Shown here in pieces: positions 42,345 through 53,939 of a stretch of 64,000 bases of DNA. Position 1 is the stretch's first letter, and each line of letters begins with the position of its first letter. Below the pieces are notes generated by a model, which saw nothing but the letters and a program-made list of their open reading frames with translations, did no database searches and was not told the origin of the DNA. The translations under genes were made by a program, and so were the position numbers. The stretch comes from Oegoconia quadripuncta (lineage: Eukaryota; Arthropoda; Insecta; Lepidoptera; Autostichidae). The DNA lies in assembly GCA_949316235.1 (NCBI GenBank), contig OX438758.1, positions 4,497,731 to 4,561,730 on the forward strand. Reading direction: 5' to 3'.

Positions 42345-42750
42345 TAGGCATCCGACCTTGCGACGGTGTTCATAGTACTGCAATTTGGCAGTATTCGAGT
42401 CGTCACCTTATGAGCTTTGCGGCTTGTCGTATTCTATAGTCAAAAGCGGAAACTTAGTACTTGTCCGAGCCATCTCGGATCTAACAGATGTATTATATAT
42501 GCCTTTACTTGGAATCGCTTCGCGTTTACCGTAATCCCCAATAGCAACATGAATTCTCTTGAAGGCAAAAATATTAGAATTTTTTTTATCTACAGGGAAC
42601 AGAATTGTTAGAGCAGAATAAGACGAACCTGTCTCTTCTCCTGGGTGTTTGGGATGTGAGCATAAAAGCACAGCACCAGTGGTCGGCAGCAGGGTTCCAA
42701 AAATCTGCGATGCCGCCTGCCCAGTGTGGCTAAGAAAACGTTGCAAGGCG
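42345..42750. other. Open frames on both strands, unresolved
   Basis: The minus strand is open for 112 codons (42,746-42,408; AASQIFGTLLPTTGAVLLCS), while the plus strand shows SGNLVLVRAISDLTDVLYMP. One may continue the neighbouring decayed gene. Neither has a recognised domain. Confidence 0.25.
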
Positions 42751-43007
42751 TGCTATGAGATAGATAAAGAAGCATTTATTTGTTTCACCAGTCACATATA
42801 TTATACACAATAACAATTGTAGATCGATACAATTATGGCAAAGTATTACAGGATTATTGTTAAAATATGTGTGCTGCAGCAGTACAAAAAGGTCATAGCT
42901 CAGTGTATGGGATTGCTGAAAAAGCAAACCAGTGATTTTCAGCTATACCCAAAGAGAATATGGTTGAAAGTGCAAGAGCAAGTGAATTTTTGGATTAATA
43001 AGAGTGT

Positions 43008-43156
43008 GACGCAAACATGGCAGACCGCGAAAACGGTGGAGAGACGAGCTTGACAGTTTTAATAAGGGGTGGTTTGTGCTCGCCAAGAACAAAAACGACT
43101 GGAAACAGACGAGGGAGGCCTTTGCCCAGCAGTGGGACACTATGGGCTCTTAATAA
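43008..43156 (+). mobile_element. RTE LINE 3' end copy
   Basis: It matches 35,074-35,222 closely (GRPRKRW..EAFAQQWDTMGS region) and ends TCTTAATAATAATAAG. One frame difference and a few substitutions are visible. Confidence 0.8.
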
Positions 43157-43534
43157 TAATAAGAGTACCCCCTACATTTTTTATGAGTAGAGTGTGATAG
43201 ATGATTATGATGATTGTGATCTAAAAAAAATATATTTTGATCATGAATAATGAGATTCAATTTTAAATTATTAACTTTTTATAAATAAATATTAAAGTTA
43301 GCATATAATGCGAAGGGCTTATAGGAAGGTGATACAGTGCCATAGACAAAGGCTTCAAACTTATAACAACTCTACGTAAGTTTTAAAGAAAAACATTGCG
43401 TGCTCTAATTTGTTGTAATTGTTATTTATAAGTGGGCGTCGGGATAGGCTCCTACGGTTACAAGTTCTGAATAATTCGCCTTTTCTGTTAGGCACTTATA
43501 CAGGATGAATTTGTATTCGTGAAATTCCTATTAA

Positions 43535-43890
43535 TTTGTGACGCCAGTCTTGATTACGAACAAATTTCTCCATGGAACTATAATCGAATTCGATCAAAAA
43601 GTTCTCGATTACCCGTATACAAAGTAAACCATTCTGAAACCACCTTTAGTATGGAAGTTCAATAATTTTCAGTTGGTGACTCCACTCCTGATTAAGAACA
43701 ACCACTAGGAACCATAGTTGATTACAGCCGAAAATTATTGGACTTCCATTATAAACGTGGCCTTCAGAATGGTTTACTTCGTATGGGTAATCGAAAATTA
43801 TTTTGATCGAATTCGACTATAGTTCATTGGGGAAAGTTGACTATGGTTCCTTGGTGAAAGTTGTTCGTAGTCAGGAGTGGAGTCACCAGA
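43535..43890. mobile_element. Complex foldback element
   Basis: Two nested inverted pairs: AAACCATTCTGAAACCACCT (43,625) against its complement near 43,765-43,785, and GGTGACTCCACTCCTGATTA (43,675) against the complement ending near 43,888. The central arms include TTCAATAATTTTC and GAAAATTATTGGAC. It has no ORF and could fold into a cruciform. Confidence 0.55.
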
Positions 43891-43944
43891 AACAGGAATT
43901 CAACGAATTAAGTTATACCCTGTAGTATTTAACATAAAACGGGT

Positions 43945-44270
43945 AATGGTGTCGATTCGGATATACAACGAACTAACTAAATTTAAAGCAGATACATCCT
44001 TTTCTAACACTATTAACATGAAAGGGACGACTATAAATTAAGGCCTGTCAAATTAAGTTAAGAGCTGTCAAAACAAGTCGCTCCATAGTATTTTATTCGT
44101 GACGTCGCTAGGTGTACACCTAATATTGATAAAGAAGTGCTTGTTTTGATCCTTTTACTTAATTTGACAGGACTTAATTATATGTCGTCCTTTTCATGTA
44201 TTAGTGGTTAGAAAAGGATACATATAATTTAAATTTAGTTAGTTCGTTCTACATCCGAATCGACACCATT
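43945..44270. mobile_element. MITE with AATGGTGTCGATTCGGAT ends (326 bp)
   Basis: The left end AATGGTGTCGATTCGGATA and the right end TCCGAATCGACACCATT are complementary. Internal inverted blocks include TGTCAAATTAAGT and its counterpart ACTTAATTTGACA. The core differs from the other two members at 46,578 and 47,981. Confidence 0.75.
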
Positions 44271-44699
44271 GTAGACTTATTTCCAAGAAAATTTGGTTTG
44301 AAAGATAAATGCTTTACGCATTCGTCTAATTGTTTACTCCGAAAGCCGCAAGTTTAAATTACCGGGGATAATGTTCTACTTTCTATAAAACATATTACGA
44401 ACCGTATCGTATAAGGAACCATCTTCAAAAGTACTCAACAAACTCAAAAAAGATTTATTTTGTAAGTTATAAAAAAAAAATATTAGAAAACGTCATACAG
44501 TTATCGCTCAGTCACAAGACAGCAAGAAACTCAGAGGTTGCTTTTTGCAATTTATGATTTGACGAAGAAAAAAAAGGAAATAATAGACTCATTACTATTA
44601 TAGCGGTTCTTATCCATGCTTTCTTAACATCTAGATAGCCAGAAATTTTATAATTGACTTTTGCACTTAGGTAGTGGTTTATTTTAAACATCTAAATCG

Positions 44700-45140
44700 A
44701 GAGATTGTGATGAAGGTCAGCTTTATTCCCGAAAAAGGTCAACCATATTCATGAAAAGGTCACCGTACATGTCATTTTTAGGGCTCCGCACTGCCGTCCG
44801 TCTGCGTGTCTGTCCGAGGCTTAGTTCAGAGGCTCTTGTACTACAAAGCTGTAAATTGGCCTGGGTATATTATTATATTAATATATTTATTATATTATTT
44901 TTTAGGATGTTTCTCCTACACGTAAAGTGGGGATGAATTTTATTTTATTTTTGTACCCCATTGTATGTGGTGTCGTTGGATAGGTCGTTCAAAAATATTT
45001 GAGGTTATCTTAAATAGTTTTTCGATTTCGGGTTCCGTTTTAGAAATGTTAAGCTTTGATGTGAACATTTTTGTGAGTCGAGTGCTTCCCCGCCCTCTAA
45101 TAGCTAACCGGTTTTAGATACGTGAAAAAATGAGGTAGTG
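44700..45140 (+). repeat. Dispersed repeat, also at 56,350-56,850
   Basis: Shared blocks are TATCTTAAATAGTTTTTCGA, ATTAAGCTTT-like strings and TAACCGGTTTT..GATACGTG. The copy at 56 kb is split by a MITE. Class unknown, non-coding. Confidence 0.5.
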
Positions 45141-45612
45141 GTAGGTATAATAAAGTTTTAATAGCTAAATAGAAATAATCAGGAATAGTGTAATTAGGCA
45201 GTAAGCAGAGTGAAAGAAGACGTAGTGACAAAGATTGAAAAAGATATGTTGAGATAGTTTGGACAAAAACGTTTATCGCGCCCATCATGCTACTAGTGCT
45301 TGGATATCTATGGTAAAAAATCCAACATGGCGTTCGCAAAATACAAAATATGCTGTCTGCTTTTTGGTTTTAATTAAATAAGTTGTTGTAATTCGCCAAA
45401 ACAAGGAAAAAATATGTATTATATAGTTACTGATATTACCATCTTTCCTTACAATTTCCGATATCTCTCCGGACAAATAGCTGAATAACATATTGCGGAC
45501 CATAGTATGGATTATGTTAATCGAATTTCCAGTCTAGTGGTCCGGAGAGACACATCTTTCGAAGGTATTGGCTTGTTTCCACGTCAGCACAACCTGTATC
45601 TTTAAACGTAAA

Positions 45613-45722
45613 AGCCTTATACAGATGCTTTGAAAGCGTTACGTGGATTCATGGTAACGCTTTCAAAGCATCTGTATAAGGCTGAACATGAAATGTGGAT
45701 TAATGAATCCACATTTCATGTT
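45613..45722. other. Two adjacent perfect hairpins
   Basis: 45,613-45,642 and 45,654-45,683 are exact 30-base complements around an 11-base loop. 45,685-45,701 and 45,706-45,722 are exact 17-base complements around a 4-base loop. The first loop GTGGATTCATG also resembles the second stem. Confidence 0.9.
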
Positions 45723-46014
45723 TTAAACAATATGAGAAAGCTGTATGTGCTTTGGTACGACTGCCACAGCAAATGTTTGTATGTATGTCTGTTCTGTGTT
45801 ATCTCCTGTAGCCTAAACCAATTATATTTACTTATTCATCCATCTACTTACAAGACAGCTATTTTTGATGCAATCTTTTAACCTTCTTCTATAAGGTTCA
45901 TGCTTGTTACTTATAAAAAAAAATATAGCTCAAATCACACAAACACACAAGTATATATACGATATACTTATTTGATCCGATTTGAGTGCATTTATTTTTT
46001 CTACTTATTTATTA

Positions 46015-46240
46015 CTAAGCTTTCCGTCCGCGGCTTCGCTAGCGTGGAAAAACTTTATCGCGGACATTTGTTTATCCCGCAGGAACTACTCACTTTATCG
46101 GGATAAAAAGTATCCTATGTCTTAATCTAGGGTATGTTCTACACATGTAACACATTTCATTCAAATCCGTTCATCCGCTTCGCCGTGATTTAACAACAAA
46201 CTAACATCGAAACAAACAAACTTTCGCATTTATAATTTTG
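46015..46240. repeat. Helitron-like or related dispersed repeat
   Basis: TCCGCGGCTTCGCTAGCGTG, AACTTTATCGCGGACATTTG, TATCCTATGTCTTAATCTAG and CCGTTCATCCGCTTCGCCGT recur at 60,600-60,800. It is non-coding and partly resembles the sequence around 40,620-40,705. Confidence 0.5.
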
Positions 46241-46577
46241 GTTAGATTATATAATTAATTCATAAAATTAGGCGGCACGGAGTTCTTGTATTATTCTAGT
46301 TCGCGCATACCTACATGTATCAAAATATTGTTTTACGACGAGAACTCGAGTATTATGTTCAACCCTACAATGTGAGTGAAGGGTGTCTAAGTGTTGATAG
46401 AATAATGAGAAATTTGAGACGGACATTTGACAGACAATCGATAACAAGTCCCCCTTCCTATAACCTCAACAATCTCTTTATAGGGCATGTTAAGACTCGA
46501 TCCACAGTTGGTTATATCATATTACTACTATGGCGTATAACCCCATCCTTTTACAGACCCGTCTTACCACAAATAAC

Positions 46578-46974
46578 AATGGTGTCGATTCGGATGTACA
46601 CCATTTAAACTAAACTCGGTTCGGTTGGTGGTAGGGCATTTTAAATGTCCACCTGGCTAGCTACCACCATCTTATCTAAATCTGCCGCCAAGCAGCAATG
46701 TTAATAGCATTGTTGTGTTCCGGTTGTCAGAGATAAGATAGCCAGTCCCCCAAATGTGTTGGGGTTTCCGGGTCAGTACGCTGCCACCTTAGACCTCAAC
46801 TTCACTTAACATCAGGTGTGATTGAGGCCAAGTACGAATCCGTCGCGCATAAAAAAAAAACAAAAACCAGTTTTAAAATAGTACTGTCTCTTTCTCCCTG
46901 GAACAGTATGATGCGACGGCACCACTCCAAAACTGGTTTTAGTTTAGTTGGTGTACATCCGAATCGACACCATT
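46578..46974. mobile_element. MITE with AATGGTGTCGATTCGGAT ends, carrying a SINE-B
   Basis: 26-base terminal inverted repeats (46,578-46,603 and 46,949-46,974) are perfect. Inside, 46,613-46,862 is a plus-strand SINE-B body lacking its tRNA-like head, ending CGCGCATAAAAAAAAAA. The rest matches the 144-bp MITE at 47,981 (CCAGTTTTA..GTACTGTCTCTTTCTCCC). Confidence 0.82.
46613..46862 (+). repeat. SINE-B, head missing, nested in a MITE
   Basis: It begins ACTCGGTTCGGTTGGTGGTA, past the A and B boxes, and ends with a poly-A run. The SINE landed in a MITE copy, giving the order MITE first, SINE second. Confidence 0.82.
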
Positions 46975-47204
46975 ATTAATATTTAAAAATGTTACCCTCC
47001 TTTCTGGGTCAATCGGTTAAAAACCAAAAAACCCGACAGCATATTTTGTATATACTCTAAAACACGGGATCAAGACGAATCTAGCGACACCTTTTGGTTC
47101 AGGAGGTAAACAGAGAAATCTACATAAGAAACTTACATAAACCAGAAAAATATTACACTCCTTTTGAGTAAAAACCATTGGAAATGTTTGGTTTTGTGTA
47201 GTGT

Positions 47205-47430
47205 TTAGTGTAGTGGTTAGAAACTCTGACCACTATACCGAAAGGTCGCGGGTTCGAATCCCGCTAGGGCCATATGTTTGTATGATGAATACATGTGTAC
47301 CCGATTTATGGATGTTTTCAAATATGTATTTATGTAGTATACCAACCCCTGGTATCCACAACACAAGCCTTAATTAATGTTGCTTAATGTGGAATTAGAT
47401 GTCATTGTGTGTATATCCAAAGCTAAAAAA
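47205..47430 (+). repeat. SINE-A
   Basis: A-box region GTGTTTAGTGTAGTGGTTAG, B box GGGTTCGAATCCCGC, and 3' end GTGGAATTAGATGTCATTGT. The copy is shorter and more diverged than those at 52.9 and 54.2 kb. Confidence 0.8.
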
Positions 47431-47980
47431 AATGTTGTTTCTCTAAATAAAAGGGTAGAAAACCTTTCTCCAATTATTACAAACGTAGCTTCAAGCATAG
47501 AGGAATAACACTACCCGAATAGAGGGTCAGCCCCTAACAAAGTAAAAATAGTTCAGAAATAATTTCAATAGATGGCAACGTGTATGCCGTTTTAGAAGCA
47601 AAGTTCTTTTAAATAAATTTTTTAACTTTCCATTAACTTTACATAATAGTGTTAATACAATTTACAACTATGGATGTTTTTTACATCGTTTACACATAAT
47701 AACGTAATTAATTTCGGCAATAATTTTATTGTAATTCAAAAGTGATATTTTTCGTGTAAACGCCATCTAGTTTAAATAAGTACATGTAACAATTTTAGTT
47801 GCAAGGTGTACGAGTAGATGGCGCTATCAAATGACACCTTTGAATATAGATATACGTTGATTAGGATGTTTGTGCACTAAACAATTCTTCTTTTTTTTCC
47901 ATTTAATTTCTTGTATCAATTTAAACCTTTCGTGACCAACTCATGACTATTTAGTTCTGTAGTGTTGTATTACAAGCAAC

Positions 47981-48126
47981 AATGGTGTCGATTCGGATGT
48001 ACACCAACGAAACTAAAACCAGTTTTAGAGTGGTGCCGTCGCATCATACTGTTCCAGGGAGAAAGAGACAGTACTACTTTAAAACTAGTTTTAGTTTAGT
48101 CGGTGTATATCCGAATCGACACCAAT
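47981..48126. mobile_element. MITE with AATGGTGTCGATTCGGAT ends (about 145 bp)
   Basis: Left AATGGTGTCGATTCGGATGT and right ATATCCGAATCGACACCA. Second-order complementarity AAACCAGTTTTAG against CTAGTTTTAG. This is the simplest member of the family, wholly inverted-repeat in structure. Confidence 0.82.
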
Positions 48127-48129
48127 GAG

Positions 48130-49610
48130 TGGTTTATTCTACCTCGAATTAAATAATCTCTCAAACTTTCGGAACGAAATTAATTTAATCAACTCAAACC
48201 CACCTTCGTGCAAATAGAGATAAGATGACCCTATCAGTTTGAGCTTCACTATGTTGAAAGGTGAATCGGAGGCATCAAGAGAGTGCATTACATCTTCCTG
48301 CTGCCTTTTTAGAGAAAATATTCAGGTCATCTGACATGAGTAAAGGACAAGAGTGACTAAACAATGCATATAGTGAACCAATATTGTTACTAAAAGTTAA
48401 AAGAAATAATTTGGTCATAATCATAATATTTTATTACACTAAACCTGTAGCGACTTGGAGAACGAAAAAGTTCTTCTTATCACCGTGTATATACGTGCAG
48501 TTATGGAATTCAAACTTGTAATCTGGGGGCACAGCAGTGCCCCCGCCAAGTTGAGCGAAAAGGGCACGGCCGTACTATCCTATTCTCGTATCCTATTCTC
48601 GAAGCCACTCAGGGCTCTTTTGACCCCTCTGTAACTTCCTTTTGGGTAAAGCTAGAGGCCTGAATTTTCAATGGTGAAAAGTAGATACTGCAACAAGCTA
48701 CAACCTTAAACTACATGCCATTCCTACGTCTAGTTTACGAGCTATAGCCAATTGAAGTTAAGCAATTTTGTAAGTGGCACACTCACCGATCATCAAAAAG
48801 ATCTAGTACTTCCACTATACCTAGAGAGCTGAAATTTCGCACAGAGGTAGGGTTTAGTAACCATATTAAGGGAAAACTTCAAAACTAGGATCGTTGAAGA
48901 CCTGGAGTACCCGATGGCTCAGCATGAGAGATGTGCTGCCTTTGCAGAAAATACACAAATCACCATGATGAGTTTTAGTTGTTGATTACATCAATGCACT
49001 TTTGTGGAACTATTGAGCTGATCTGATGATGGAGCCGGAAGGTGGCCATAAGAACTCTGTAATAAAACAATGCAAACCCATCGAGTTTAGGCTTGTTCGA
49101 CGCGACTTGAGAAGTACTCTGGTTCTATATAGTTTATACTTTGTTCTTCTAATGTGGTGATACAGTGTGTGTGGCGACACTTATATATAAACAAACAAAT
49201 AAACACTGAGCAATAAAGTGTACGACACGTGTGCGCAACAATATTACAATAACATAAGCTGGGAGTACCTACACGTGGTGAAGGCGGTAACAGTTTATTA
49301 ACTGGCTAAAACTCCCATATAATGTCAATAAATGCCTTCGGGCTTATGTTCTTATTGTTGTCTTATTGAATAGTATCTAGCACGGTAGCCGACCCGGTAA
49401 TGCAGGGGAGCAGCCATCATCAACTTCAAGTGTACTTTTTCATCATTTGATAGTGTATAGCGTTATTTCTGGGGGGGGGTGACTGAAAAACAGCGTTGAC
49501 CGTGACATCTGTCCCGGTACAGCAAAGCTGATGTCACTCCCTTTTGCCTTGACTATTCAAAATTGTTACTATGTCAATAGCTTTAAGTTAAATAGGAACT
49601 AAGGCAATAA
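48130..49610. other. Unassigned non-coding sequence
   Basis: There is no gene. The part from about 48,480 to 49,100 has a base composition and phrase structure like an unclassified dispersed repeat, but no second copy is in this window to prove it. Confidence 0.3.
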
Positions 49611-49614
49611 ATAA

Positions 49615-49616
<2 letters not shown>

Positions 49617-49645
<29 letters not shown>
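49617..49645 (+). repeat. (TTA)n microsatellite
   Basis: About nine TTA units, following AATAAATAATTTTTA. It may be the tail of a 5'-truncated retroelement to its left. Confidence 0.8.
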
Positions 49646-49646
<1 letters not shown>

Positions 49647-49833
49647 TCTGTAGTCTTTGTGTAACTACTAGCACTGTAAAAATGAATACTTCAATAGAAC
49701 CAGAAATATTGTACATAAATGACCATCCTAAAAGAGATAGGGAATGGGCTTTAAGAAAATCCGTACCTACCTGACGTCCAAGAAATACGACCAGAAAAAA
49801 AAAGAGGAGGACTACCTACAAAAAGAAATGAGA

Positions 49834-50128
49834 TCCCATCAAAAACATAAAATGTACAAAAATGCCAAGTCTGACATCGTAATACTTCTGCCGAAAAAAG
49901 TTATGAGATCTCACGTCAAGGCAAGTCAGTTATTTTAATAAGCATGTCACTGTAGATGTGGCTAACGTAAATAATTAGGAATCAAATTACGATAAAGTTG
50001 CGAATTAAGTGCTTCCATGCTTACTAAAATAACTGACTTGCCTTGACGTGAGATCTCATAACTTTTTTCGGCAGAATTATTGCGATGTGAGACTTGGCAT
50101 TTTTGTACATTTTATGTTTTTGATGGGA
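49834..50128. mobile_element. Foldback element, 113-bp arms
   Basis: 49,834-49,946 and 50,016-50,128 are inverted complements with about four mismatches, around a 69-base centre. The left arm happens to be open in one frame (64 codons), which is not evidence of a gene. Confidence 0.85.
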
Positions 50129-50519
50129 TAAATATGACCATTCTTGTTATCAATGGTGCAGACACAGAGTACGTTTTCCAACCACCGAAAGAGCTCATAT
50201 ACTCACAGTGTCACGTAGTTGCTCTGGCAACGTGAAAAATAACGGCACTGTCAATTTTATCTCTGTACAATAAATGATCGGTATTTTAGGCTTGTCTTAA
50301 ATTGTGTTTCTTTACTGGATTTCTGACATCTGGCAACCGTAAAAATGGAAATTTGGAAACGCAAACGTACCCAGTACAGGACAGAAAATGCCATTTTCGT
50401 TCGAGCGTTTCTGTGCTTCATACCTACCATAGAATGTACCTAGTATTTTATGTTTTTAAGTAGAATATTTTGTCTATTGATCTATGTATGTACCTATGTG
50501 TATGTAAATATATGAAATG

Positions 50520-51136
50520 TATTCACGTAGTTTGTATCTGCATCCCTATTTAATACCGCACAACCCACCTATTTCAAATGTACTGTCCTTATACCCAAAG
50601 GTTGCCTGGAAGAGATCGCTTTTAGTGATAAGGTCGTCAAATTGTACATTCTATTCTTACCACTTTTCTGAAACTTATGGCGTAGAGGCGCCAATAAGGG
50701 TTTCGACTCTAAATGAAAATCTCAGGGCACTGTTCATAAGTTTATTGGGCAAAACGTCAGAGAATGGGCACGTAAGCCAGTTATTCTTTAGTTTAGAGGT
50801 AGGTAATCCGCGAGCTCGTAGTGCGAGTGTAGTGTGATACGAGCGTGCAGCGTGCGTAGGTGTTCGTCGCGGACTCCCTGTGAGCGGGCGAGAAGGCCGG
50901 CTATTGGAAATGAGGTGCGAGGTCGCGGAGAAGGGTATGGCGCGATGCCAGCGTATACGCACGAGATCACGCCACACTCACACTAGCATATCGCGCTGGT
51001 ATGCAACCGCGAGAGGCCCGCTTCGGTAGGACTCGGACAGGCTCGTGTTGCCTGGTGTTCCGGTTTGCTATAAACTGTATTTTCTTATCTGTTGTGCAAT
51101 AAAGTATATTTGTATTGTATTGTATTGTATTGTACC
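50520..51136 (+). mobile_element. LINE 3' UTR ending in a (TTGTA)n tail
   Basis: The stretch contains GTTGCCTGGAAGAGATCGCT near 50,603 and ends TGTGCAATAAAGTATATTTG followed by four TTGTA units. GC-rich sequence at 50,810-51,060 separates these. No RT coding sequence is kept, so the copy is 5'-truncated. Confidence 0.5.
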
Positions 51137-51149
51137 TACCTACGGTAAT

Positions 51150-52340
51150 TTAGTCCTTTTCGATTAACAAAGTTAAGCAAAGACTACAGATTGTTGAGTT
51201 ATTGCCATTTTCATGCTGTGCCTGAACATTAACCAGCAAAAAATTATTTGTCAATGATTTACAACTTTCTCAATTGTAAAATTTTACAACAGGGAAACTT
51301 AAAAGTTTATAGCACACTCGATTAATTAAACAAATAAAAAATAATAACGTACCTACTAGATACCATAATCGAAAAAATACTGACTAGGTAATTCTTTTAC
51401 TTATTCCAGTTTTTTATCGATTGACTGGTTATTCTTAATATCTACATTGCTGCTACATTAAATAACTTGCAATTAGGTACCTACATACAAAGTAGATTGA
51501 CTGAATTAGCATACATTACATTATACAAAGTTTACAATAAATACTTATCCCTACTAAATGCGGTCCGCTTGTTGCACCCGCGCACCCTGACGACAGGCCC
51601 CGATCCCTTTGATTGCGCCGACCGTCAAGGTCATGCGCCAGAGCCGAAAGAAACTAAATAATGTAGATACCTACTTTCTGTCTGCGACAACTAGTCCGAG
51701 TGCGTTCGCTCGCACTTGATATTTTTTAGTACCTAATCTGAGGTGTTATGTTACGTGGTGTGTCATGCTCTCGCTGAACCTTGTCGTTTTTGATTTTTTA
51801 ACATCGAAATTAAATAAAACACGCATTCGCATCGTTTCAAAATTGATATAACAAATAAATCTTGTCCGACGGTACCCTTAAATTTAATGTTTACGAAAAA
51901 AAGATAATACTTTCTGATAGAGACTTCCAATATATCAGGAGTAAAATCACAGTATTAGACGGAAAATAACAATTAGGGTTCATTGGCAATTGCTTTCCAC
52001 AAAATTTCGACATTCGGACAAAGACGTTCGATGGGTTTGATGCCTGATTAAATCAAAAGTTTTGGAGATTTCTTTGTACCAACAAAATGTCGCTTTCGAT
52101 TAGCGCAGTTGTTTTGGATCATTGAAGTTAAGCAACGTCTATGGATTGTTGGGCACTATTGCCGTTTTCATGTCCCTTAATTCGGAAGATGTATTTTAAT
52201 AGTCGTTTTCAATTAGCGAAGTCGTGGTCGATTAGTGAAGTTAAGCAACATCCATGGCCGGTGGCCACTATTTCGATTCTCATCCGAGCGTTCCAGTGGA
52301 TTCACAGGATGTACTTAGGTTACTTTGTCATTAATCGCAC
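51150..52340 (+). repeat. Degenerate 5S-rRNA-like repeats
   Basis: GAAGTTAAGCAACGTC-like blocks recur at about 51,166 (AAAGTTAAGCAAAGAC), 52,124 (GAAGTTAAGCAACGTC) and 52,237 (GAAGTTAAGCAACATC), each followed by TGG..GCCACTATT/TTGCC and TTTTCAT. The block is the internal box A region of 5S rRNA genes (AAGTTAAGC..CGTC). These look like 5S-derived SINE (SINE3-type) remnants rather than genes. Confidence 0.5.
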
Positions 52341-52942
52341 CGACCGATGAGTGACTGACCACTATTTCTATTTTCATGCGAGTGGTCTCCATAATTCGGA
52401 GGTTGTACCGTTATTGGATGTAGCGACATCTATGCGGGCCTTCGGTCTATTATTGACAGAGAGATAGCGACATCTAGTTTCTCATATGTAACATAACCTA
52501 AGCAACGTGACTAGGGGTCGTGTTAGTTCCATTTCTTGCCACTGTCGCTGTACTCGGGCGACTTAGGACGGCAACAACTTTTGTAAGGAGGTTGCCCAGA
52601 CATGCTTCAAGTAAGGAAAAACATTGGAGGAGATGCTTTGAAAACAATACAAACATTCCTGTACGATGTTTTTCTTCGACGTTCTTATAAAAAGGCAAAT
52701 AATCTATTCGATTGCAGAAAGGAAAGTGAGTGATGTAGGTAGGTATAGGATACATAAATGTTTCACAGCATCTATCATTATTTTATCATATAACATGCAT
52801 TTTTTTAATGACTTTTGTTATCATGCAATTTTAGCACAATAAACTCGGCCAATCGAGTGTGCGCGAACAACTGTATGCATACTGTTCATAGTGGAATCGA
52901 ATACATGATATGTTCATATACTATATCATGTATTATATACCT

Positions 52943-53220
52943 TGACGACCTGTTTGGTGTAGTGGTTAGCAACTCTGGCCACTACACCAAAAGGTTGTGG
53001 GTTCGAATCCCGCTGGGGGCATATGTTTGTGTGATGAATACGGACATGTGTACCCGAGTTATGGATGTTTTCATTTATAAAAAATGTATTTATGTAGTAT
53101 TTCAACCATCTGGTATCCACAACACAAGCCTATAGTTGCTTACTGTGGACCTAGATGGTGCTGTGTGTATGTCTAAGGATATTTATTATTATTATTATCC
53201 TTATCCTTATTTATCCTTTA
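52943..53220 (+). repeat. SINE-A, best-preserved copy
   Basis: The order is CGACCTGTTTGGTGTAGTGG (A box), B box GGGTTCGAATCCCGC, CATATGTTTGTGTGATGAAT, CGAGTTATGGATGTTTTCAT, CAACCATCTGGTATCCACAA, CTAGATGGTGCTGTGTGTAT, then a (TTA)n tail. It is about 275 bases long. Confidence 0.9.
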
Positions 53221-53559
53221 TATAAATTGGTCCATGGAAGACCAGCGTCGTGGTACTGGTACTGGTATGCTAAGCTTTTCGGTGCCACATATACTGGATG
53301 GCTTTTTTTACCGTGAAATAGTGATATAGACGAAAAAAATAATTGCGGACCCTATTGAGTGGTATATCAAAATCAAGAGGATGTTTCCTAGACTAATTTT
53401 ACAGGCGTAAAGCTCCGTTAATTAAATAAAAATTATACAACCTGAACTTTCTATATGTAGGAGTATGAATGAATACGCTTCTTACGCAGTCGGGTATTTT
53501 AATATTTTAAATTACATATACGCAGATGAGATTTTTTTACCCTGAGGAGAAAAATACTT

Positions 53560-53880
53560 TTTTTTTTTTTATATGAGAGAGCGGCAAACGAGCATGCGGG
53601 CCACCTGATGGAAAGTAATCACCGCCGCCCATGGACACCCGCATCACCAAAAGGGTCACAGATGCGTTGCCGGCCTTTGAGGAAGGTGTAGGCTCGTTTC
53701 TTGAAGGTTCCAATGTCGTACTCGTTCGGGAATACCGCTGCCGGAAGTCCGTTCTACAGGGTGGTCGTACGTGGTAAGAAATTTCTTGAGAAACGTACAG
53801 TGGTAGACTTCCACTCATCCAGGTGATGTGGATGGAAATTTAGTTTTCTCCGAGAAGTGTATCGGTTAAATTGAGCAGCG
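53560..53880 (-). mobile_element. CR1/Jockey-like LINE 3' end with RT C-terminus
   Basis: On the minus strand a frame with small breaks reads LPLYVSQEISYHVRPP-like sequence, then PAAVFPNEYDIGTFKKRA and YTFLKGRQRICDP, typical of the last codons of a CR1-type reverse transcriptase. A 3' UTR with GTCCATGGGCGGCGGTGATT and a poly-A tail at 53,560 follows. Confidence 0.75.
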
Positions 53881-53939
53881 GGTGTTAGCTCGAACAGTGC
53901 TTCAGAACATATTAGATAAGTGAAATAGAAAGTCTTGGC

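Noticed and set aside
49744..49938. Lys-rich 64-codon ORF as a small gene
   Set aside because: It coincides with one arm of a foldback element; the composition follows from A-rich DNA.
50675..50977. 100-codon minus-strand ORF
   Set aside because: It falls in a GC-rich stretch of a LINE 3' UTR-like region; Arg/Ser/Thr-rich low-complexity translation without motifs.
52960..53010. tRNA gene (A and B boxes present)
   Set aside because: The same head recurs at least six times with a shared 200-base non-tRNA body and no good cloverleaf acceptor stem, so it is SINE-A. The same holds for the SINE-B heads.
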